In this document: positions 42,396 to 48,862 of the stretch, piece by piece
Numbering within the stretch: position 1 is the stretch's first letter
Layout of the letters: every line of letters begins with the position of its first letter
Source: Roseofilum halophilum BLCC-M91
GTDB lineage: Bacteria; Cyanobacteriota; Cyanobacteriia; Cyanobacteriales; Desertifilaceae
DNA: 48,862 nucleotides
Assembly: GCF_030068445.1 (NCBI RefSeq)
Contig: NZ_JAQPOK010000130.1
Span: 1 to 48,862 of the forward strand
Reading direction: 5' to 3'
Made by a program: the position numbers and the translations under genes
Notes under the pieces: model-generated
Seen by the model: the letters and a program-made list of their open reading frames with translations, nothing else
What the model was told of the DNA's origin: nothing
The model's database searches: none

Positions 42396-42905
42396 TTAAC
42401 GGCAAATCTGTAATTGTGAATATCGGCTATTTTGACACAATTGCTGAAAAGCTTGGGTGATTTGAGGATACTGCATGGGATTTTTTCCATACATCATAGT
42501 CATTTGATGAAACTCTTCTGGGGACAAATCATGCTCTTCTAAAACCGTTTGTGATTGACGACAAAAATTTTGTAAATAGCCAATCATATCTTGGGAAATT
42601 CCCGCCGTATTACTCACGGTTCCTGCCTCTAGGTTACAATCAAAAACAGGTCTATTGCCTGTGGAGACCAGTTGTCGAGTATTTTGTAGAGCCGTTTCAC
42701 GAGCCAATTCAATTTCCAAAACCGATCGCACAAAGTTGGACATTTGTACAGGAGAATTAAATTGAGCTTGTGCGGTATTCGCTCCAGCCAACCCTCCACA
42801 TACCGATAATAGAGTGGCGATCAACGTCCGGCCAATCCATTGACGACCCAACCTGAATTGACCAGAAGACCGAAGTAGCAATTGAAAATTAAAGGAATTA
42901 TTCAT
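42396..42905 (-). CDS. Secreted small protein, DUF4168-like
   Basis: 169 residues from the ATG at 42905 (MNNSFN...); an upstream TTG frame extension is unlikely. Signal peptide with basic start (about 15-27) and hydrophobic core TLIATLLSVCGGLAGANTAQA, cut before QFNSP. The mature part is helical. The segment VLEEHDLSPEEFHQMTMMYGKNPMQYPQITQAFQQL fits the helical pattern of DUF4168, a periplasmic domain common in cyanobacteria with no known function. Cysteines occur near FDCNLE, NFCRQ, LCQNS and the C-terminal QICR and may form disulfides in the periplasm. Monocistronic by its surroundings. The 235-base gap to the priming transferase (42161-42395) contains nothing else I can support. Confidence 0.75.
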   Translation of the reverse strand: MNNSFNFQLLLRSSGQFRLGRQWIGRTLIATLLSVCGGLAGANTAQAQFNSPVQMSNFVRSVLEIELARETALQNTRQLVSTGNRPVFDCNLEAGTVSNTAGISQDMIGYLQNFCRQSQTVLEEHDLSPEEFHQMTMMYGKNPMQYPQITQAFQQLCQNSRYSQLQICR

Positions 42906-43023
42906 GATGGCGCTTTGAAAACACAAGACTATCAACTCTTTTGAATTCTTTAAGGAGGGTTAAGTTCCAGATCGACCTCAGATTGTACAGGTATACTCTA
43001 TGGAGATTGATCCCCATTTTACG

Positions 43024-44007
43024 TTAAGACTTCCGATAGAGCTGACACATTTGGATAACGTGAGTCTGAAGAAGATCCCGTTCCGGTCTTCCTTGCTTGA
43101 GTCCCCACTCCAGGGAGAGCAAGAGAGGTAGAGTCTGCTGTAATGAGAGCAAAGGGAGCGATCGCACCTCTTTTTTGAGAAAATAGACCCGTTTAGGATT
43201 AGCCACCTCAGCAGCTTGGGCAATTTGGCGATCGTCGCGTTCCCCACTCTCAACCATCAATTTAACCCAACACCAGGTGCGAAACTGACCCACCAGAGTC
43301 GCTACAATCCTTAAAGCCGGTTCATTCCTGTGCAACAGACCCTCAATCAAACTTAAACTCCGATCCACCTCACCTTTAGCGATCGCCTGAGCCAATTCTA
43401 AACTCGTTTGCGTATTCGAGACCACCAACCGCTCCACATCCCGGTCATTCAACACCCCACCCTCCGGATGATATAGAGCCAACTTCTGCAACTCATTCAC
43501 CAACCGCCGAGTATCATTACCCACCGACTGACTCAAAACTTCCGCCCCTCCCTGGGTTAATTTCACCCCCTGTTGACTCGCCATCTCCTGAACTCGTTGA
43601 AGCAGCAAATCCGTTTTCCACGGCGGAATCAAGGAAAATTCCCGAAATTCAGCATACTTTTGCATTAATTTCGTCACCTTCAACCGTTGATCCGGTTTTC
43701 CCGCCACCGTCAGTAACAGCACGGATGATTCTAACAGAACCGGTAGAGTACGCTCTAACTCAGTTAATAGACTCCCAGAAGCCTGCTGAAATAGCCCAGT
43801 ATTCACCAACCAGACCAACCGATTTCCAGCACCAAAAGGCGGAGTCATCGCTTGGTTTAAGGCTTCCATCACACTACCCGGCTGATCCCCTAAAACCTCA
43901 GTATAATTAAACGACACCCAACTCGGATCGAGCAGGCGATCGCGTAACTGCCTCACCGCCTGCTCCATCGCAAACTCATCATCTCCCCAATACACATAAA
44001 TCGGCAT
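43024..44007 (-). CDS. holA: DNA polymerase III subunit delta
   Basis: 327 residues, ATG start. The clamp-loader delta subunit opens the beta sliding clamp. Visible features: N-terminal PIYVYWGDDEFAMEQAVRQLRDRLL, in place of the Walker A region, which is degenerate in delta as expected. Then PPFGAGNRLVWLVN, the AAA+ lid LTQGGAEVLSQSVGNDTRRLVNELQKLALYH, and the C-terminal collar domain LLHRNEPALRIVATLVGQFRTWCWVKLM, LLSLEWGLKQGRPERDLLQTHVIQMCQ. Length is normal. The start codon is only 11 bases from that of the divergent DctP gene, so its promoter must overlap the DctP coding sequence. Confidence 0.94.
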   Translation of the reverse strand: MPIYVYWGDDEFAMEQAVRQLRDRLLDPSWVSFNYTEVLGDQPGSVMEALNQAMTPPFGAGNRLVWLVNTGLFQQASGSLLTELERTLPVLLESSVLLLTVAGKPDQRLKVTKLMQKYAEFREFSLIPPWKTDLLLQRVQEMASQQGVKLTQGGAEVLSQSVGNDTRRLVNELQKLALYHPEGGVLNDRDVERLVVSNTQTSLELAQAIAKGEVDRSLSLIEGLLHRNEPALRIVATLVGQFRTWCWVKLMVESGERDDRQIAQAAEVANPKRVYFLKKEVRSLPLLSLQQTLPLLLSLEWGLKQGRPERDLLQTHVIQMCQLYRKS

Positions 44008-44018
44008 TAACCCAAACC

Positions 44019-45140
44019 ATGAAACGTCGAAACCTACTCAGTAAAATCGCCCTAGGCACAGCCAGCACCTATACTATCACCGCCTGTCAATCCCCCAACC
44101 CTCCTGAACCCAATCCTGAACCTACCCCCAGCCAACCCCTCATTCGCTGGCGCATGGCCACCAGTTGGCCCAAATCCCTAGATATCATCTTTGGAGCCGC
44201 AGAAATCCTCTGTCGGCGCGTCGAACAAATGACCGAAGGCCGGTTCACCATCACCCCCTATCCTGCCAATGAAATTATTTCTCCCCTACAAATTCTTGAT
44301 GGTGTCATTGCAGGAACCGTAGAATGTGGCCATACCAATCTTCTCTTTTCCTTCGATCGCAATCCTGCCCTAGGACTCATTTCTGGCCTGCCCTTTGGCA
44401 TGAACCTTCCACAGCATAATGCTTGGTTTTTTCATGGAGGAGGACTAGAGGCCATGCAAAAAATCTATCAAGGTTTTGGTGTGAATACCTTTCCCGCAGG
44501 TAATACCGGTCTCCAAATGGGAGGGTGGTTTAATCGCAAAATTAACAGCGTTGATGACCTCAAGGGCTTAAAAATGCGAATTCCCGGTTTAGGCGGTAAA
44601 ATCCTGGAAAGGCTCGGCTGTGAAGTCCAAGTCTTACCCGGAGATGAAATTTTTCCCGCCTTGGAACAAGGCAAAATAGATGCTGCCGAGTGGATTGGGC
44701 CCTATGATGATGAAAAACTAGGACTGAACCGCATTGCCCCTTACTACTACTATCCCGGTTGGTGGGAACCCTCATCGGTGCTGATTGCCTTAGTCAATCG
44801 TAGCCAATGGGATCGGCTCCCCAAATCCTATCAAGAAATTTTTCGTTCTGCGGCTCTAGAAGCCTATTTTTTAACCATCAGTCGATATGATGCGGCCAAC
44901 GGAGAAGCCTTAGAACGAATGATTTTAAGTGGCACTGAGTTACTCCCCTACAGCCAAGAAATTCTAGAAGATGCCTACTCAGTCGCCTTAGAACTTTATC
45001 AAAAATATGCCTCAGACAGTGAAGACTTTGCTAGAATCTATCAACAATGGAAACAGTTTCAATCTTCAATTGTTAACGGGTATACAACCAATCAACTGAC
45101 CTATTCCAATTTTATATCAGAGAGAGAGAAAATCAATTAA
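44019..45140 (+). CDS. TRAP-type substrate-binding lipoprotein, TakP-like (DctP family)
   Basis: 373 residues, ATG start. Twin-arginine start KRRNLLSKIALGTAS and a lipobox ITAC (C23), so probably a Tat-exported lipoprotein, followed by a Pro-rich linker (24-41). The DctP domain has RWRMATSWPKSLDIIFGAAE, FNRKINSVDDLKGLKMRIPGLGGKIL and AAEWIGPYDDEKLGLNRIAPYYYYPGWWEPSSVL, very close in motif to the alpha-keto-acid-binding TakP type (Arg of KMRIPG and the WIGPYDD/WWEP pocket kept). No dctQ or dctM permease genes follow; the next gene is a histidine kinase. It may feed a permease elsewhere or serve as a receptor. Confidence 0.9.
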   Translation: MKRRNLLSKIALGTASTYTITACQSPNPPEPNPEPTPSQPLIRWRMATSWPKSLDIIFGAAEILCRRVEQMTEGRFTITPYPANEIISPLQILDGVIAGTVECGHTNLLFSFDRNPALGLISGLPFGMNLPQHNAWFFHGGGLEAMQKIYQGFGVNTFPAGNTGLQMGGWFNRKINSVDDLKGLKMRIPGLGGKILERLGCEVQVLPGDEIFPALEQGKIDAAEWIGPYDDEKLGLNRIAPYYYYPGWWEPSSVLIALVNRSQWDRLPKSYQEIFRSAALEAYFLTISRYDAANGEALERMILSGTELLPYSQEILEDAYSVALELYQKYASDSEDFARIYQQWKQFQSSIVNGYTTNQLTYSNFISEREKIN

Positions 45141-45207
45141 GTATTTCTTGATTAAAATTGATCTATTTATAACTTTTTTTCTCAGTTTTTCCTTTAAAAA
45201 AACCATC

Positions 45208-47472
45208 ATGGCTAATCAAATTACTAAGCATTTTCAAGGGTTAATTCCTAAGATACTGAAAATCCTGAAAATCAAACAACTCACCATTAAAGATAAACTG
45301 AACTTGGCTTTTGGTGGATTAATCGGAGCCACCTTTGTGATTATGGGCGTAAATTATTGGAGCAGTGTACAAGCAACATTAAATATTAACCGGACGCAAG
45401 AATTACGAATGCCGATCGCCCTTTCATCTTCGGAAGCACAAAGTAACTTGTTAAAAATGCTCTCCAATGTACGGGGATATTTGGTGACGGGAGATTCAAG
45501 ATTTCGAGATCAATATCAAGAATCTCGACATGCATTTGAAGAAAATTTAGCAGAAATGGAGGTTTTATTTCAACAGTGGCAAGTGCCGATACAACTGGAG
45601 CAGTTAGAAAATTTACGCAGTTTTTATCAGATTTGGTCGGAATTACCCCCCTATTTATTTGACTTAAAAGACAATCGATTGCAAAGCGAACCGGCGTTTC
45701 GTCTTTGGCAAGAAGAAGGAGAAATACTCACGCTTCAAGTTTTAGCAAAAATCGATCAAATGATTCAAGAACAAAATCAAAAGTTTTTATCACCAAGCAA
45801 CCTAGAGTTGCTCCAGGAGATGATGAATTTAAAAATAAATTTTTCTTTGTTGATTTCTGATGTTAGCAATTATATCACAACTCGCCAAGATAAATATCGC
45901 TTTGATTACACCGGTCATTCTCGAAAGAGTAAAGACAGTTTGGATTTTATTCAGTCACGCTCTGATTTATTGAGCCAAAATCAAGAAAAATCTCTCAGAG
46001 GAATCTTGACAAAAGTATCTAATGTAGAGACAACTATAGAAGAGTCTTTTGTGATTATGGATGGCGATCGCTATCGAGAAGATCTGTATGTCTATCAAAG
46101 TAAAGCAGAACCGATCGCCAAAGAAATGCTGATCGTTTTAAATTATATCGCCCAAACTCAAAAAGAACAATTTACATCGGAATTGAAATCTGGAGTTTCT
46201 CGCCTCAACTCCTCTCAACTACAAACCCTAATTGGTTCTATATTTATTCTGGTTTTAGGGATATTAATGACTGTCATACTACGCAAAAAGATATCCGATC
46301 CAATTCAGAAATTAACTGAAGCAACCAGTGCGGTTAGAGCCGGAAATCTGGATGTAAAAGCATCAGTATTTTCTGGGGATGAAATTGGGATTTTAGCCAA
46401 AACATTTAATGAGATGACAAATTCCTTGAAGGCTTCGCTCAACACTTTAGAAAAGTACAATCAAAACCTGGAATTTGTTGTAGAAGAACGGACAGAAGAA
46501 CTGCAATTAAAAAACCAAGAACTACAATCTACACTACATAACTTAAAAGAAACTCAATCCCATTTAATTCAAGCTGAAAAAATGTCAAGTTTAGGGCAAA
46601 TGATTGCCGGGATTGCCCATGAAATCAATAATCCAGTCAGTTTTATTCAATGTAATCTTTCTCCCCTAACTACTTATTGTCAAGATTTACTCGACTTAAT
46701 CCAAGATTATCAAAAATCTTATCCAGACGATGTGCGACTCGCAGAAAAAATCGAGGATATTGACCTGGAATATATTGAGGAGGATTTGCCCAAACTGGTT
46801 GAATCCATGAATATGGGAACCCATCGTATCCATGAAATTATTTTATCTTTAAAGAATTTTTCTAGAATCGATCAAGCTAACTTGAAAGAAGCTGATATTC
46901 ATGAAGGAATTGAAAGCACGTTATTGATCTTACAGCATCGATTGAAATCGGCTAGAAATAACGGGAGAACGATTCAGCTCCAAAAAGAATATGGAGATTT
47001 GCCCTTGGTTGAATGTTATCCAGGGGAACTCAATCAAGTCTTTATGAATATTTTAGCGAATGGCATCGAAGTTTTAGAATCTGAAATTGTAGATTCTAGG
47101 GTAGATGTCGATCCGAGGGGTGTAGAAGTCGAAGAAGGCATTTTAAGAATTCATACCGAATATCATTCGTCAGCAGACATAGTTATCATTCAAATTCAAG
47201 ATAATGGGCCGGGTATGGAGTCGCAAACCGCAGAAAAAGTATTCGATCCCTTTTTTACGACTAAACCCGTGGGTAAAGGCACTGGTTTAGGGCTATCAAT
47301 TAGTTATAAAATCATTGTTGAACACCATAAAGGAATGTTAAAATGTTATTCAGAACCCGGTCAAGGAGCTAGGTTTGAAATTGAAATTCCTGTTCATCAA
47401 GGCTTGACATTATCCCCAAATGAAAATCAGACATTGGGTGAAGGGAGTCTAGCTTCAACGGGAAATGGGTGA
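45208..47472 (+). CDS. Membrane sensor histidine kinase with HAMP domain
   Basis: 754 residues from the ATG at 45208 ([10 protein letters not shown]); the frame extends to a TTG at 45148, and neither start has a clear ribosome site. Membrane helix 1 (about 32-52, [19 protein letters not shown]). A CHASE3-like helical periplasmic domain follows (about 53-330, with [21 protein letters not shown]), then helix 2 ([19 protein letters not shown]). HAMP ([22 protein letters not shown]) and a coiled coil (about 410-455) come next. The HisKA H-box is [12 protein letters not shown] (H471), with N-box [17 protein letters not shown]1 [12 protein letters not shown]-box [11 protein letters not shown] and G2 [12 protein letters not shown]. 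All catalytic motifs are intact. No response regulator is adjacent. The NPVSFI form and the insert after the H-box belong to a large cyanobacterial kinase group. Confidence 0.93.
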   Translation: MANQITKHFQGLIPKILKILKIKQLTIKDKLNLAFGGLIGATFVIMGVNYWSSVQATLNINRTQELRMPIALSSSEAQSNLLKMLSNVRGYLVTGDSRFRDQYQESRHAFEENLAEMEVLFQQWQVPIQLEQLENLRSFYQIWSELPPYLFDLKDNRLQSEPAFRLWQEEGEILTLQVLAKIDQMIQEQNQKFLSPSNLELLQEMMNLKINFSLLISDVSNYITTRQDKYRFDYTGHSRKSKDSLDFIQSRSDLLSQNQEKSLRGILTKVSNVETTIEESFVIMDGDRYREDLYVYQSKAEPIAKEMLIVLNYIAQTQKEQFTSELKSGVSRLNSSQLQTLIGSIFILVLGILMTVILRKKISDPIQKLTEATSAVRAGNLDVKASVFSGDEIGILAKTFNEMTNSLKASLNTLEKYNQNLEFVVEERTEELQLKNQELQSTLHNLKETQSHLIQAEKMSSLGQMIAGIAHEINNPVSFIQCNLSPLTTYCQDLLDLIQDYQKSYPDDVRLAEKIEDIDLEYIEEDLPKLVESMNMGTHRIHEIILSLKNFSRIDQANLKEADIHEGIESTLLILQHRLKSARNNGRTIQLQKEYGDLPLVECYPGELNQVFMNILANGIEVLESEIVDSRVDVDPRGVEVEEGILRIHTEYHSSADIVIIQIQDNGPGMESQTAEKVFDPFFTTKPVGKGTGLGLSISYKIIVEHHKGMLKCYSEPGQGARFEIEIPVHQGLTLSPNENQTLGEGSLASTGNG

Positions 47473-47494
47473 TTAATGATTAAAGTTGGAATTT

Positions 47495-48862
47495 ATGGTT
47501 GATTTTCTCTTAAGCACAACCCCTGAACAGCCGATTTCTGCTCCGTTAGAAAGCGCCTTAAACTCGATCCGCAACCAGTTACGGGAAGGGCAAAGACAAA
47601 TGGCGGACTGGGAAGGGGGAGAGTTGGCGGTTTCGGCTGTGCCGGGATCGGGGAAGTCTACGGGGATGGCGGGTGCGGCGGCGATCGCCATTGCCAAAAA
47701 TCGCCTCCATACCTATCATCAATTGGTGGTGGTGACGTTTACCCGTTCAGCCGCAGCGAGTCTGAAGAGCAAAATTCGCCGCCATCTGCAAACTTTGGGT
47801 TTACCCTCGACGGGATTTGTGGTGCATACGCTCCATGGGTTGGCTCTACAAATTGCCACGCGCCATCCGGAACTCTCGACCCTTAGTTTAGACGCGCTCA
47901 CTCTTATTTCTCCTAACCGATCGCACCAATTGCTGCGCCAAAGTGTGGAATACTGGGCCAATAGCCATCCCCGACTCTACCAAAGGCTCTTGGAGGGCAA
48001 CCAGTCGGACGGCGAAGAAACGGAACGGTTGCGCCGTCAAGGGGTGCTGCGGACTGAAGTTTTACCCCACTTAGCTTATACTGCAATTCACGAAGCCAAA
48101 AGCTCTGGGTTATTGCCCTCGGATCTGTTGGAGGTGGCGCAAATTCAGGAGAGCGAAACCCTAGGAGAGGACTACCCGATTTTACGCATGGCGGCGGGAC
48201 TCTACGAAACCTATCAGCAACAACTGCGATCGCGCTCTTTAATTGATTATGATGACATGATTCTGGGAGCCTTGCGGGTTTTGGAAGATGTGGGCGCAAG
48301 ACGGTTATGGCAAAATCAGGTGTTTGCGGTGTTTGAAGATGAAGCCCAAGACTCTAGTCCCCTGCAAGCGAAATTACTAGAAATTTTAGCCCAACAGGAT
48401 TGTGATTCTGTAGGGGCGGGTTTGAAACCCGCCCCTACAGGTGACGGAAATGGGGATAAACCCACCATTAACCTGATGCGAGTGGGCGATCCTAACCAGG
48501 CCATTAACTCCACCTTTACGCCAGCCGACCCCATCTATTTTCGCCAATTTTGCGATCGCCAGCGAACCCAAAACCAACTCATCGCCCTCGACTGTGCCGG
48601 GCGCTCTAGTCCCATTATCCTCGACGCTGCTAACTTCATGCTCCAATGGGTCAACCGGCATATTCAAAACCATTCCAGATCTGTAGGGGCGGGTTTCAAA
48701 CCCGCCCCTACCAAACCCCCCCCAACAAAAACCCCCCCCAAAAAAACCCCCCCCAAAAAAAAACCCCAAACCCAAAACCAACAACAAAATAAAAACCAAA
48801 CCCCCCCAAAACCCCCAACCCCAGCCAAACCAACCCCCCCACGCAAAACGTTTTAAACAAAA
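47495..48862 (+). CDS. UvrD/Rep-type ATP-dependent helicase, 3' partial
   Basis: Superfamily 1 DNA helicase, N-terminal part. ATG at 47495 with GGA just upstream. Motifs: Q-like NQLREGQRQMADW, Walker A AVPGSGKST (K54), Ia VVTFTRSAAASLKSKI, Ib FVVHTLHGLALQ, DYDDMILGALRVLE, Walker B VFEDEAQDSS and motif III VGDPNQAINSTFT. An in-frame 29-bp palindrome (48410-48438, encoding VGAGLKPAP) sits between motifs II and III, in what is normally a surface loop. After CAGRSSPIILDAANFM the second palindrome begins at 48683. Beyond 48711 the sequence is A/C-only and not credible as protein, so motifs IV-VI are outside the trustworthy part. The real 3' end is unknown. Confidence 0.88.
48410..48438. repeat. 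29-bp perfect palindrome inside the helicase gene
   Basis: GTAGGGGCGGGTTT, one centre base G, AAACCCGCCCCTAC: two 14-base arms, perfect. It belongs to a palindrome family widely seen in cyanobacteria. It adds nothing out of frame. Confidence 0.9.
48683..48711. repeat. Second 29-bp perfect palindrome
   Basis: Same arms as at 48410 with centre base C, so it is the reverse complement of that copy. Credible sequence stops at its right edge. Confidence 0.9.
48712..48862. other. A/C-only low-complexity tail, probable read or assembly artefact
   Basis: From about 48712 to 48842 almost every base is A or C, with runs of up to eight or nine of one base. Normal cyanobacterial DNA in this window has nothing similar. 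It starts exactly after a perfect hairpin-forming palindrome and lies at the window end. I treat it as unreliable and do not annotate the open frame crossing it. Confidence 0.8.

Noticed and set aside
42296-42490. Minus-strand frame of 64 residues downstream of the DUF4168-like gene
   Set aside because: Most of it overlaps that gene in another frame; the remaining 27 codons lack a ribosome site and hold a HIP1 site. No support.
48386-48799. Gly/Phe-rich minus-strand frame at the right edge
   Set aside because: It is the complement of the A/C-only tail and the palindromes; not a believable protein.

Overview
This 48.9-kb window looks like chromosomal DNA from a cyanobacterium, probably a filamentous one. 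The evidence is the frequent HIP1 octamer GCGATCGC in most genes (for example near 2917, 5511 and 7138), tandem heptamer repeats between genes, a likely cytochrome cM gene, a PEP-CTERM surface protein and a large exopolysaccharide locus. I cannot name the species. Both edges look like assembly ends rather than biological borders: the left edge cuts a TnpB gene of an IS200/IS605-type element, and the right edge runs out of a palindromic repeat into about 130 bases made almost only of A and C.

Region 1, 1 to 11.2 kb, is mixed housekeeping and stress content. It holds the partial tnpB, a small protein with a C-terminal RHIM-like motif, cysteine synthase flanked by inverted repeats, and a large fusion of a cyclic-nucleotide-binding domain, a degenerate sigma54-activator-type AAA+ domain and a membrane polyferredoxin. 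A 37-38-bp palindromic tandem array, an ABC exporter, cytM and a cation/proton antiporter with an RCK domain follow. A strongly pairing leader RNA, possibly a c-di-AMP riboswitch, precedes the antiporter.

Region 2, 11.2 to 42.2 kb, is a long cell-surface polysaccharide locus. It has a full Wzx/Wzy set: priming sugar-phosphate transferase (40667-42160, minus), Wzx flippase (20036-21481, minus), Wzy polymerase (22621-23988, minus), Wza-like exporter and Wzc-like tyrosine kinase (24060-27863, plus). Around these are at least seven glycosyltransferases, an NAD-dependent epimerase, an FkbM and another SAM methyltransferase, a GH2-like protein with a missing acid/base residue, and three different sulfotransferases. 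The likely product is a sulfated, methylated exopolysaccharide or glycolipid. Genes alternate in strand, and several convergent pairs overlap at their stops. A four-gene minus-strand operon (33331 to 29064) ends at a clear terminator, and a six-gene plus-strand operon runs from 33510 to 40642. A PEP-CTERM protein is embedded here, but no exosortase gene is visible.

Region 3, 42.2 kb to the end, holds a small secreted protein of DUF4168 type, holA (DNA polymerase III delta), an orphan TRAP substrate-binding lipoprotein followed by a membrane histidine kinase (possibly a sensing pair), and the N-terminal part of a UvrD-type helicase interrupted in frame by a 29-bp palindrome. I saw no rRNA, tRNA or CRISPR array.
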